Positions 50,368 through 57,181 of a stretch of 64,000 bases of DNA are shown here, in pieces; the first letter of the stretch is position 1; every line of letters begins with the position of its first letter. Made by a program: the position numbers and the translations under genes. The notes under the pieces were generated by a model. The model saw nothing but the letters and a program-made list of their open reading frames with translations, was not told the DNA's origin and searched no databases. Origin of the DNA: Corynebacterium diphtheriae. GTDB taxonomy: Bacteria; Actinomycetota; Actinomycetes; Mycobacteriales; Mycobacteriaceae. Location: positions 1,054,001 through 1,118,000 of the forward strand of contig NZ_LN831026.1 in assembly GCF_001457455.1 (NCBI RefSeq). The letters are read 5' to 3'.

Positions 50368-50425
50368 TGCCCGTAGCCGGATTTGAACCGGCGTGCGGTG
50401 ACTCTTCCAATTGAGCTGTACGGGC
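50368..50425 (-). tRNA. tRNA-like gene lacking the anticodon arm
   Basis: 58 nt. The acceptor stem GCCCGTA/TACGGGC, D arm (GCTC-AATTGGAA-GAG) and T arm GCCGG-TTCAAAT-CCGGC are perfect, with discriminator A. Only nine nt (TCACCGCAC) lie between the D and T arms, so the anticodon stem-loop is absent. It is either a deletion remnant or a tRNA-shaped processing signal. It cannot decode. Confidence 0.75.
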
Positions 50426-50533
50426 GTGTGAGTGGTGCAGGCTTGGCTAGGGAGACAGGTTTACTGCCGGGAACTATCCCATGATGGCGGCCTTTGCAGG
50501 GAAGTAGACGTGACCCGCGTTCACACCACTACG

Positions 50534-50606
50534 TGCCCCTAGCAGGATTTGAACCTGCAACCCACTGATTAAAAGTCAGTTGCTCTGCCAGTTGAGCTAT
50601 AGGGGC
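50534..50606 (-). tRNA. tRNA-Lys (anticodon TTT)
   Basis: Complete cloverleaf: acceptor GCCCCTA/TAGGGGC, anticodon stem ACTGA/TCAGT with loop CTTTTAA (anticodon TTT), T arm GCAGG-TTCAAAT-CCTGC, discriminator A. Reads AAA and AAG; the phage uses AAA strongly in many late genes. Confidence 0.95.
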
Positions 50607-50636
50607 TTTGTGGACTTAAAGCACCATCCACGGGTG

Positions 50637-50804
50637 TTATTTGCTGAGTTCTAGGACTTTCCGTCGGATTAATTCCGCATTTTCTAATAGCGATTCGCGT
50701 ACTTCTGGAAGATGGTGGAGTGCAGTGTCTTTAGCAGCACTGCGAAGCCCGTATTCGACGAGTTTGAGGCGCTCACCGTCCATGAATCGTTGTTGTTTAC
50801 CCAT
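50637..50804 (-). CDS. Small hypothetical protein (55 aa)
   Basis: MGKQQRFMDGERLKLVEYGL...ALHHLPEVRESLLENAELIR. Helical, charged, overlapping the upstream gene's stop. Function unknown. Confidence 0.6.
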   Translation of the reverse strand: MGKQQRFMDGERLKLVEYGLRSAAKDTALHHLPEVRESLLENAELIRRKVLELSK

Positions 50805-51246
50805 TGTCGATGGTTCCTAATGCTTCGATGTTGCGGTAGTTGATGAATCCACCGTCGGCGCGTTTGATGCTTTGCGGGAGGATGGCTTTACCGATTTTGC
50901 TGATTCGCCCGGTGGTTTCTTTGATGTGGGTTGCTCCGGAGAGGATTGCTTTTGTGACTGTGTCACTGTCGAAGGTTTTTCCGTCGATGTCTGCGAGTGT
51001 GACTGTGGGGAGGAATGGGTATCGACCTGTGAGGGGTTTCTTTCCGTCGGCGTGGGTGGTGGTGCGTTCGGTGACGGGGCGGGGGAGTTCGGAGCTAATG
51101 ATGCGTGTTGCTTTTTCGAGTTCTTGTAGAGCTGTTTTTAGCGCACTATGTGTGGTCGCGCTGAGTGGGGTGCTTTGGCGCACCATGTTGAGGTGGGTGT
51201 GTAAGCGTCGGATGTGTGCGAGGGCTTCTTTTTTGGTGATGTTCAT
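50797..51246 (-). CDS. Hypothetical protein
   Basis: 149 residues from ATG 51246 (AAGGTG upstream), ATGA-coupled to the membrane protein gene. A helical N-terminus (EALAHIRRLHTHLNMVRQST, SALKTALQELEKATRIISSE), then beta/loop part (TVTLADIDGKTFDSDTVTKA). No family recognised. Confidence 0.6.
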   Translation of the reverse strand: MNITKKEALAHIRRLHTHLNMVRQSTPLSATTHSALKTALQELEKATRIISSELPRPVTERTTTHADGKKPLTGRYPFLPTVTLADIDGKTFDSDTVTKAILSGATHIKETTGRISKIGKAILPQSIKRADGGFINYRNIEALGTIDNG

Positions 51247-51395
51247 CTTGCACCTTGGGTGGTGGTTGGGATGTCGTTGATCCATGTGGGTGGTGCTGTG
51301 ACGATGAGTGCGAGGGCGAATCCTGCGATGATTCCGATTGCGAGCCCTGCCCACCAGAGGCGGAGTCGGCGTTCAGCGATTTCTTTCCATGTCAT
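51243..51395 (-). CDS. Small single-span membrane protein (50 aa)
   Basis: Start at 51395 after AAGGAACAATC. MTWKEIAERRLRLWWAG then a hydrophobic helix (LAIGIIAGFALALIVTA). Probably embedded in the cytoplasmic membrane. Role unknown. Confidence 0.6.
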   Translation of the reverse strand: MTWKEIAERRLRLWWAGLAIGIIAGFALALIVTAPPTWINDIPTTTQGAR

Positions 51396-51475
51396 GATTG
51401 TTCCTTGATGGGTTGTGTGAGTGGGATGATTTTTCTTGCGAATATCCGCTGGTAGATGCGTGTTATTGTTCTCAT
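51392..51475 (-). CDS. Micro-ORF (27 aa)
   Basis: MRTITRIYQRIFARKIIPLT... overlaps the next start by ATGA. Basic amphipathic peptide at the end of the long leader. It may be a real small protein or a leader peptide. Confidence 0.4.
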   Translation of the reverse strand: MRTITRIYQRIFARKIIPLTQPIKEQS

Positions 51476-51781
51476 TTTTCTTTTGTTTGGGGGCGGGTTG
51501 TGCCATGCCTAGGGCTTGCACCTAGGGAGTTGCTGGTTCATGGCGTGTGTTTTTCGTGCCCTCTTATGCGGTGTTTCCTCACCCCTAGGCTGTGGTGCGG
51601 TGGGGTGGTTTCAGCCTGTCGGCACTAATGGTCAAGGCGATCTGTGACACACGCTCGCATTAGTAAGTAGTTCCGCTGGGACACGTCCCCACTACCGTTC
51701 TCTGTGGGGTTGGGCTCTCTTTTGAGTTATCAAACAGCACGTTTAGGTTGTGGTTCACAACCATGTTTTTATCGCCTAACA
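51476..51781 (-). ncRNA. ~300-nt structured leader of the leftward operon
   Basis: No gene is seen. Downstream of the operator at 51782-51801, leftward transcription would give a long 5' leader. It contains GGTTGTG-gtt-CACAACC (51746-51762), GGGAC-ac-GTCCC, a CCCCAC/GTGGGG pair, an H-type pseudoknot possibility (CACCCC 51580-51585 with GGGGTG 51602-51607, and AGGCTG 51587-51592 with CAGCCT 51612-51617), and a tRNA-like end near 51517-51560 (GCCATG/CATGGC with CTAGG-N7-CCTAG). It may regulate the operon or be processed with the tRNAs. Confidence 0.45.
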
Positions 51782-51801
51782 GTTGCTAAATTTTTTGCAA
51801 C
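51782..51801 (-). promoter_or_regulatory. Operator-like palindrome before the leader RNA
   Basis: GTTGCTAAA and TTTTGCAAC arms. Part of a 53-bp operator-plus-terminator block that recurs at 54886. It probably controls the leftward operon that includes tRNA-Lys and dut. Confidence 0.55.
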
Positions 51802-51849
51802 ACCTGCTGACAAAAAGGACACTACCCAATATTTGCGGTAGTGTCAAAC
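51797..51849. repeat. 53-bp duplicated operator-terminator block, copy 1
   Basis: Differs from 54886-54938 at one base. It includes one arm of the operator and the whole terminator hairpin. Confidence 0.9.
51818..51845 (-). terminator. Minus-strand terminator
   Basis: GACACTACC/GGTAGTGTC stem, with TTTTT following on the minus strand. Ends the SSB/65-residue protein transcript. Confidence 0.75.
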
Positions 51850-51856
51850 TCTGCTG

Positions 51857-52054
51857 TTAACCTGCGGAAAACCTTGATAACGCACTCTCTGAGGTGGGCA
51901 ACTCTTCCGCTAGTTCACGGTTCGTAACGCCACGAAGTTTTGCAGTTTTCAACGCCTTTTTTGCGACACTCCGCTTCTCCGCGAGAACATCACGAGCGGC
52001 GTAATACTCCCGCATCGCAACAAGTGCAGCCTCTTTCAAATCATCTTTTCTCAT
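51857..52054 (-). CDS. Small HTH protein (65 aa)
   Basis: LKEAALVAMREYYAARDVLAEKR then a helix-turn-helix-like end (TAKLRGVTNRELAEELPTSES ... split: GVTNRELAEELPTSESALSR). Probably a DNA-binding regulator. Follows SSB in the operon. Confidence 0.6.
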   Translation of the reverse strand: MRKDDLKEAALVAMREYYAARDVLAEKRSVAKKALKTAKLRGVTNRELAEELPTSESALSRFSAG

Positions 52055-52072
52055 AGCGGAATCATAACCCGA

Positions 52073-52588
52073 TCACCACGGCGGGTTATCACCACCAAGA
52101 GGCGCCGGATTATTCCACCCGTCACCACCCTGAGACTGGCCACCAGACTGGGATTGTGACCCCTGCTCACCAAAACCACCGGTCGACGGCTGGGAACCAA
52201 ACCCATTCCCACCAGAATTACGCTCATTCCGCATGACACTCGCAGATGCGTAACGCAACGATGGGCCAACCTCATCGGCTTCTAGCTCCATCACAGTGCG
52301 CTTTTCACCCTCACGGGTTTCATATGAGCGTTGACGCAAACGCCCGGTGACGATCACGCGCATGCCCTTGGTGAGGGATTCTGCAACGTTTTCGGCAGCT
52401 TGGCGCCAAATGTTGCACTGCAAGAAAACCGCGTCACCATCTACCCACTGGTTCGACTGGGAGTCGTACTTCTTGGGGGTAGAAGCAACACGGAAGCTGG
52501 TTACTGCTACACCATTAGGGGTGAAGCGAAGTTCTGGGTCTGCAACGAGATTACCAACAATGGTGACGTTGACTTCGCCTTGTGCCAT
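52073..52588 (-). CDS. ssb: Single-stranded DNA-binding protein
   Basis: 171 residues. OB-fold residues 1-~110 ([60 protein letters not shown]). Gly/Gln/Ser-rich linker, then a short acidic/aromatic tip (GGDNPPW) close to the DIPF-type partner-binding end. It protects single strands for Bet and replication. Confidence 0.93.
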   Translation of the reverse strand: MAQGEVNVTIVGNLVADPELRFTPNGVAVTSFRVASTPKKYDSQSNQWVDGDAVFLQCNIWRQAAENVAESLTKGMRVIVTGRLRQRSYETREGEKRTVMELEADEVGPSLRYASASVMRNERNSGGNGFGSQPSTGGFGEQGSQSQSGGQSQGGDGWNNPAPLGGDNPPW

Positions 52589-52650
52589 TTTCTTTGTCCT
52601 TTTGATCTAGTGCGCGTTTTGTTGAGGTCGCGCCCCCTCATGACGTGCGG

Positions 52651-53580
52651 TTAGTTGGTGATTTCTGTGGCCCTGGTGTTCCACAGTTCTTCTAGGATTG
52701 CGTCTTCTTGTGGGGTGAGGTTTTCAGGGCGTGGAACTTGGTGCAGTTGTTCCATGGTGGTTGCGCTAGTGATCATGTTTTTGAGCTGTTCGATCAGTTC
52801 GGTGTTGTTGACCTCTTGCGCTGGCTGCTGGGTGATTTGTTCTTGCTCTGGCTTTTTAGCCATGAGTTGTGCGCGTACTTGTGCGGCAGACTCAGCGTTG
52901 TTTTGGTCCATGCGTTGCGCCGTTGCCTGTACGGTCTGCATTTCTTCTTCCACGTACATGCCTGCTGTGAGAGAACAGATTTTTCGGTGGGCGCCTGCTT
53001 CTGCACACTTTCCGAGCATGGTGGTTGGCTTGTCGTTCCACATTTGTGTGTAGCCGCCATCCTTCTTGGTTTGTGCGTACTCATCCCACATCACAACGTG
53101 GGTGGTTTCCGCGTCTCCGATACGGATGGTGACAGACGCGGCAACAGGGAAACCCCACTTCTTTAACCAGATTGGGGTTTCGGTTCCATCTTCTTTGAAG
53201 AACGTCGCGGGCTGGATGGATACCGATTCATTCCGGGCATCCGCCCAACGGCGGGTGACTTTTCGGAAACCGTCAATACCGGCTTGAACGGTCCACTTGG
53301 TTTCCCAGCGCACTGGTTCGCCACGGTAACCACCTGTTTTTGTTTTGCGCCCAATGAGATAGATTTCCTTGGCGAATGGGTCTAATCCGGTGCGATTCGC
53401 AACCATTTTGAGCATATCGAGGTCAGCATCTGATGCCTCATCTAGTCCTGCGAGTGCACGAAGCTGGTCACGTTCTTCGGGGGTGTATTTGCTGTTCTCA
53501 CCCGTACGGTAGACGCCGCGGTCGTTAGTGGTGCCTACAAGATCTTGGCTGTTATCTGTGGTTGAAACTGTGGTGCTCAT
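52651..53580 (-). CDS. bet: Bet/RecT single-strand annealing protein
   Basis: 309 residues. RecT/Bet-family core: LKMVANRTGLDPFAKEIYLI, WTVQAGIDGFRKVTRR, VASVTIRIGD, MLGKCAEAGAHRKI. The C-terminus is a Gln/Glu-rich linker and helix. It anneals complementary strands exposed by the YqaJ exonuclease, the red-type recombination pair. Confidence 0.93.
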   Translation of the reverse strand: MSTTVSTTDNSQDLVGTTNDRGVYRTGENSKYTPEERDQLRALAGLDEASDADLDMLKMVANRTGLDPFAKEIYLIGRKTKTGGYRGEPVRWETKWTVQAGIDGFRKVTRRWADARNESVSIQPATFFKEDGTETPIWLKKWGFPVAASVTIRIGDAETTHVVMWDEYAQTKKDGGYTQMWNDKPTTMLGKCAEAGAHRKICSLTAGMYVEEEMQTVQATAQRMDQNNAESAAQVRAQLMAKKPEQEQITQQPAQEVNNTELIEQLKNMITSATTMEQLHQVPRPENLTPQEDAILEELWNTRATEITN

Positions 53581-53643
53581 TTTTCTCCTTGTGGTGGGGT
53601 GAAGATGTTTTGCAACAACTACACCCTGTTTTATTGCGGCTAG

Positions 53644-53748
53644 TTATTTTTTACGACACTTAGCTTCCTGCGCCGCCTTCTTCTTCAGGTAGCGGGAAAA
53701 GCTGTTACGCAGGTTTGTCTTCTTGCGGTGGGTTGGCCACTCGGCCAT
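53644..53748 (-). CDS. Small basic protein (34 aa)
   Basis: MAEWPTHRKKTNLRNSFSRY...KKKAAQEAKCRKK. Strongly basic, between bet and the exonuclease gene, with AAGGATG 10 nt upstream and an operator-like site further upstream. Possibly nucleic-acid binding. Confidence 0.5.
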   Translation of the reverse strand: MAEWPTHRKKTNLRNSFSRYLKKKAAQEAKCRKK

Positions 53749-53776
53749 AAGATCACATCCTTGATGGCTTTTACTG

Positions 53777-53797
53777 GTGTAAAGTATTTTGCAACAC
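53777..53797 (-). promoter_or_regulatory. Operator-like site between exonuclease and small basic gene
   Basis: GTGTAAAG-TA-TTTTGCAACAC. Good right arm, weaker left arm; lies 29 nt upstream of the small basic gene. A lone half-site TTTTGCAAC lies at 53608-53616, upstream of bet. Confidence 0.5.
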
Positions 53798-53801
53798 TAC
53801 G

Positions 53802-54827
53802 TTACAGATTTGCGTATTTTTTCACCAAAGACGCTGGTTTGAACGCCACCTTTGGTGTGCATCCAGCCTCGTACATCTCCGGGTAGATTTTCTTCACAAG
53901 TTCAGGCTGTAGGCGCTTTTGTGACACATTCTCATAGATGCGATCATCTTTTAGTTGATCGGCAAATAAGACTTCCACTGTCTTTTTGGTGAATCGGGTG
54001 CTGGCGCTAGCAACAACATAGCCGTCGACTTTAAGCTGCCGGTGATCTCCCATCAGGGGGATTAGGGCTTCCTGTTCAAGTTTTTCTTTCTGCTTGATGA
54101 GTTCTTCAATTTCAATGCACACTGAGAGATAATCGCTTATCGCGTTGATGGGAACTTCCATTGCGTCGTTAACGGTTGGGGAACCGGTTGCTTTGGTGAC
54201 CTCGTTGAGTACATCTGTGCTGATTGGTGGAGCTGTGTTGGCGTTAGTGGAATCGAAGAATCGTTTAAGCTCTTGAGTGACATCCGCCCATAGCTCAGAA
54301 TCAAATTCCAGATGGTAGAACCGTGGAATCGTACTGCCAACCTGTGCGATCACGACCGCACTGTGAATGCCGGAAATGCCCATTTGAGCAAGCACCTGAG
54401 CGAACACATCGGCCGGTAGTGGGTCGCCTTCCGCGCCCCACTTCGCATAATCGGTTGAGGTTTTGCACTCCAATATGGTTTGTGTTCCATCGGGGAATGT
54501 GGCGACGCGATCAAGAAGGACTTGGTTGGGGAAATCAAGATCAGTGTTCGTGTAACCGACTTCACCATCAGACAGGGCAACACCTTCGTGGTAGCGTGCC
54601 CAAAACTTGCACAGTGAGTCTTCGGCATCGTGACCCCAATCGAAGCGTGCTTGTGTCACAGAATCGATAGTGTCTTCTTTGAGAATGTCGTTCATTCCTA
54701 GATGGATGTCGGCTCGGGTTTGGTATTGGCTTAGCCCGAGGATGGCGGGGACTTTTGATGCGGTGATGGCCTTGCGCCATTCGGTGGCTCCTGGGGTGAG
54801 CGGTGTTGTGACGAGTGTGGATGGCAT
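53802..54827 (-). CDS. YqaJ-type phage exonuclease
   Basis: 341 residues, start at 54827 after AAGGAGG. YqaJ/lambda exonuclease fold: TEWRKAITASKVPAILGLSQ, RFDWGHDAEDSLCKFWARYH, QVLLDRVATFPDGTQTILEC (catalytic D...ExK, ILECKTS), PADVFAQVLAQMGISG. It degrades 5' strands to give 3' tails for Bet. The C-terminal ~120 residues are helical. Confidence 0.9.
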   Translation of the reverse strand: MPSTLVTTPLTPGATEWRKAITASKVPAILGLSQYQTRADIHLGMNDILKEDTIDSVTQARFDWGHDAEDSLCKFWARYHEGVALSDGEVGYTNTDLDFPNQVLLDRVATFPDGTQTILECKTSTDYAKWGAEGDPLPADVFAQVLAQMGISGIHSAVVIAQVGSTIPRFYHLEFDSELWADVTQELKRFFDSTNANTAPPISTDVLNEVTKATGSPTVNDAMEVPINAISDYLSVCIEIEELIKQKEKLEQEALIPLMGDHRQLKVDGYVVASASTRFTKKTVEVLFADQLKDDRIYENVSQKRLQPELVKKIYPEMYEAGCTPKVAFKPASLVKKYANL

Positions 54828-54870
54828 GTGGCACCTCCTTGTCCGGTCGAGGGGGGATCGTGGTGTTTTT

Positions 54871-54890
54871 GTTGCAAAGTATTTAGCAAC
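54871..54890 (-). promoter_or_regulatory. Operator-like palindrome upstream of the exonuclease gene
   Basis: GTTGCAAAG and TTTAGCAAC arms around TA. Lies 44 nt upstream of the exonuclease start; second copy of the 53-bp block overlaps it. Confidence 0.6.
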
Positions 54891-54938
54891 ACCTGCTGAC
54901 AAAAAAGACACTACCCAATATTTGCGGTAGTGTCAAAC
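54886..54938. repeat. 53-bp duplicated operator-terminator block, copy 2
   Basis: One-base difference from 51797-51849. Confidence 0.9.
54907..54934 (-). terminator. Minus-strand terminator
   Basis: Same hairpin as at 51818, with six T on the minus strand. Ends the 100-residue gene's transcript. Confidence 0.75.
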
Positions 54939-54967
54939 AAATGTATGTGACCAGTGAAATAAGGGAT

Positions 54968-55270
54968 TTAGTCGTTTTTCTGTTTGAACAGTTCCATGCT
55001 AATCATCTCGCGGACCGTGTCTAAATTTTCGGCTAATTCTGGCGCATAGAAGCCGTCTTTGTCGCGCATCATGTCCACAAGGAACGCCAACATTAGTTCA
55101 ACTTTTACGACGTTGGGGAAGTCTCCGCGTTCCTCGATGGTTACAGGAACTGTGTTAACGACTTTTCCGAACTCGTCTGGTTTTCCAGCGCTTGCGAATA
55201 AGCACCACACAACATTGTCGGGATTGATGCCAGTTACGCGGCCCAGCACGGTATTAATTAACGCATCCAC
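54968..55270 (-). CDS. Hypothetical protein (100 aa)
   Basis: GTG start after AAGGAG. Alpha/beta (VVWCLFASAGKPDEFGKVVN, PNVVKVELMLAFLVDMMRDK). It forms a single-gene unit between an operator-like site and a terminator. Function unknown. Confidence 0.6.
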   Translation of the reverse strand: MDALINTVLGRVTGINPDNVVWCLFASAGKPDEFGKVVNTVPVTIEERGDFPNVVKVELMLAFLVDMMRDKDGFYAPELAENLDTVREMISMELFKQKND

Positions 55271-55344
55271 AGTTCCACTCCTTACTCAAGGCGCCAATAT
55301 GTCAATGATAGATGTGCGCGAAAAGCAATGACTACCGACCCGTT

Positions 55345-55363
55345 GTGTTTTACATTTTGCAAC
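55345..55363 (-). promoter_or_regulatory. Operator-like site
   Basis: GTGTTTTA-CA-TTTTGCAAC, with a good right arm. Between the antirepressor operon and the 100-residue gene, 75 nt upstream of the latter. Confidence 0.45.
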
Positions 55364-55414
55364 GGAGGTAGCCGAAAAAACGCCAAAAAGTGACACGGTT
55401 AACAAGAAGAAGGG

Positions 55415-55681
55415 TTAGGCGGCCTGTGGAGACTCCCATACCACACGAGCAGACCGAACAATCTCCACACCAAACCCATAACTCCGCAACAAATCCGCAC
55501 GAGCACGAGCACCACCACGAGACTTATAAACACGATCCGAAACCGGCGCAATCCACTCACGAGTCTGCATCTTCTCCACATAATCCGGTGTCGGTGACCA
55601 CCCAACAGGATGAGGAAGCATCATACCCTCCGAATACTCCATCTCCGGCTCACTCGTAATCAGCAGCCTGTATAGTCTCAT
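55415..55681 (-). CDS. Hypothetical protein (88 aa)
   Basis: ATGA overlap with the antirepressor gene. Ends with a helical sequence (RARADLLRSYGFGVEIVRSA) typical of small actinophage proteins that recognise nucleic acid, but no firm family. Confidence 0.6.
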   Translation of the reverse strand: MRLYRLLITSEPEMEYSEGMMLPHPVGWSPTPDYVEKMQTREWIAPVSDRVYKSRGGARARADLLRSYGFGVEIVRSARVVWESPQAA

Positions 55682-56529
55682 TTCTTATCTCCAAACTCTT
55701 GTACGATCCATTTCCATGCCACATCCTGCCCCTTTGGGGACATCACTGGTGTCACATATGCATGCCCACTTGTTGAAACGCCTTTCTTATTGCGACCCCA
55801 CCCACTGCGAATAGCGTGTGAAGACATGTGCCCGGTGTCGTTGCGTTGTCCCCCGATGAGCATCCCATGTCGTGTGAGTAGGTCACGGATGTGGGCTTGA
55901 TTGATCTTGATTCCGCAGGCAATGCCCCATTGTTGGGCTTCGCGGTAGAAAACTTGGCGGGTCTTCCACTCCGTTACACCGCTGTGAGCATCAGCCTTCG
56001 CGATCTTCGGCGCAGCGACCTCTAAAGCTCGTGTGGCACGGGATGCTAATGCTGTTTGCTCATTGGCGCGGCGCTGTTCCGCCTCGTAAGCTTCAACGGT
56101 GGTGGCAAGCTCACGGAGTGCATCGGCATAGGTTTGTGGAAGTGCTGGTGTAGGTGGAGCGGAAACTTCAGCTTCGCGGGTTTTGATCGCAAAGTAGGCT
56201 TGTGCGGCAGCCGTCTCTGGTTTGCGCGGGTCACCGTTCATTGATGTGAGGTAGGCGGCATACCGTGTGAGGTGGACGTCTTCTCGTGGGCGACCCGCAG
56301 TCTTTTCGGTGACATCAACGAAAAGGCTGCTCACGTCTTCGCCGGTGTTCAGTGCAGTAAGTTTTGCCCGTTCGATTGCGGTTCCTAGATTGCGCCAGTC
56401 CGCCCCGTATCCCATCAGTGGCATGAGTTCTCTGGCGGACCAGTATTCGTAGCCGTCAACGCGAGTGTGCTTGAGGTTGTCGAATGGGGAAGTGGTTTCC
56501 GGCTGGTTGATGACAACAGGTGCTGACAT
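55678..56529 (-). CDS. BRO/KilAC-type phage antirepressor
   Basis: 283 residues. N-terminal domain ~15-115 (YEYWSARELMPLMGYGADWR, NTGEDVSSLFVDVTEKTAGR, DVHLTRYAAYLTSMNGDP) is the BRO-N/DinD-like antirepressor domain. A coiled-coil linker (~130-175) leads to a KilAC-like C-terminal domain (WKTRQVFYREAQQWGIACGI, INQAHIRDLLTRHGM). Such proteins bind and neutralise phage repressors on induction. It is the first major gene from the attR end. Confidence 0.85.
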   Translation of the reverse strand: MSAPVVINQPETTSPFDNLKHTRVDGYEYWSARELMPLMGYGADWRNLGTAIERAKLTALNTGEDVSSLFVDVTEKTAGRPREDVHLTRYAAYLTSMNGDPRKPETAAAQAYFAIKTREAEVSAPPTPALPQTYADALRELATTVEAYEAEQRRANEQTALASRATRALEVAAPKIAKADAHSGVTEWKTRQVFYREAQQWGIACGIKINQAHIRDLLTRHGMLIGGQRNDTGHMSSHAIRSGWGRNKKGVSTSGHAYVTPVMSPKGQDVAWKWIVQEFGDKK

Positions 56530-56530
56530 G

Positions 56531-56716
56531 TCAGACTCCTTGGAAGCTGGTATCCATCATGAGGGCGGTTGCTAGTGCAGTCTCGATGGTGTGTTGGGAG
56601 TCTTTTTCTGTTAGAAGGTCAAAGGCGTGTGCTTTGATGCCAACGACCCGCATTGTGGCCCATGGGGAGGGGTCGTTTTCGAGAGCAGCGAGCGCGATAA
56701 AAGGTGTGGATTCCAT
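56531..56716 (-). CDS. Small hypothetical protein (61 aa)
   Basis: MESTPFIALAALENDPSPWA...TIETALATALMMDTSFQG. First gene of the antirepressor run, one base before it. An operator-like site lies ~20 nt upstream. No ribosome site is obvious. Confidence 0.55.
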   Translation of the reverse strand: MESTPFIALAALENDPSPWATMRVVGIKAHAFDLLTEKDSQHTIETALATALMMDTSFQGV

Positions 56717-56733
56717 AAGCCTTAATAGTGCCA

Positions 56734-56755
56734 GTGTCGTAAAACATTATGCAAC
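56734..56755 (-). promoter_or_regulatory. Operator-like site controlling the antirepressor run
   Basis: GTGTCGTAAAA and ATTATGCAAC. It lies directly upstream of the small gene and antirepressor, so the main repressor may hold its own antagonist silent. A weaker relative is at 56928-56949. Confidence 0.5.
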
Positions 56756-56956
56756 AGGGTTAAACTTTCAAAACCGGCTCGGACATGCGAAAACGCAATA
56801 AAGTCCGAAAACCCCCAAATAGGTGTCACGCATGAACTACCCCCGAAACTATCGCTTTTGTGTGCCGTTTACGTGCCGGAAATAAAGTAAACAGCAGGTC
56901 AAAAAAGTAACATTTTGCCAAATAAGGGTTGCAAACCAATTCGCAAACCCAAAACA

Positions 56957-56999
56957 AAAAACGCCATCTACCAGCAACAAAGCTAGTAAACGGCGTTTT
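56957..56999 (-). terminator. Terminator downstream of tRNA-Leu
   Basis: AAAACGCC/GGCGTTTT stem with flanking A and T runs. On the minus strand it ends the tRNA-Leu transcript. It lies on the prophage side of the tRNA. Confidence 0.7.
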
Positions 57000-57005
57000 A
57001 GACGG

Positions 57006-57079
57006 TGCCCCTGGTGAGACTCGAACTCACACTGCACGGGTTTTGAATCCGTTTCCTCTGCCAATTGGGATACAGGGGC
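57006..57079 (-). tRNA. tRNA-Leu (anticodon CAA), prophage attachment gene
   Basis: Acceptor GCCCCTG/CAGGGGC, loop TTCAAAA (anticodon CAA), T arm GTGAG-TTCGAGT-CTCAC, discriminator A. The anticodon stem has one A-C mismatch and the variable loop is short, unlike standard class II tRNA-Leu. The 3' end faces the prophage, fitting an attB in the tRNA 3' half. Confidence 0.85.
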
Positions 57080-57167
57080 GCTGGAAAGAACTATAAACCA
57101 TCAAGGTGGGTTTATGCCAAATTGCCTGTTCGGAGGGTGGATTCGGGCAAATGTTAGATGTACTCGT

Positions 57168-57181
57168 TACACTGGCCATCG
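57168..57181 (+). promoter_or_regulatory. -10 box placing polA transcription start at its GTG
   Basis: TACACT followed by seven bases and GTG fits a TANNNT -10 with the first transcribed base at the start codon, a common leaderless layout in corynebacteria. Confidence 0.5.

Larger units (their letters stand above)
1..57006. mobile_element. Siphovirus prophage, left end outside window, inserted at tRNA-Leu
   Basis: The stretch contains an integrase, repressor, excisionase, full head, tail and lysis modules, recombination genes and an antirepressor. The integrase is cut by the left edge, so attL lies outside. The right edge is taken as the 3' end of a tRNA-Leu gene read on the minus strand (57006-57079), because tyrosine integrases usually use tRNA 3' ends and the housekeeping gene polA begins directly beyond it. 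The att core itself cannot be seen because the left copy is missing. Two insertion sequences sit inside. The host is probably a Corynebacterium. Confidence 0.9.

Noticed and set aside
50426..50533. Possible third tRNA between the armless tRNA and tRNA-Lys
   Set aside because: Ends can pair (AGTGGTG/CACCACT) but no T arm or D arm is in the right place. Not called.
56849..57064. 71-codon minus-strand frame at the prophage right end
   Set aside because: It overlaps the tRNA-Leu gene and its terminator, so it is not a real gene.
57106..57180. Upstream in-frame starts for polA
   Set aside because: They would add residues absent from the usual polA N-terminus and would place the -10 box inside the gene.
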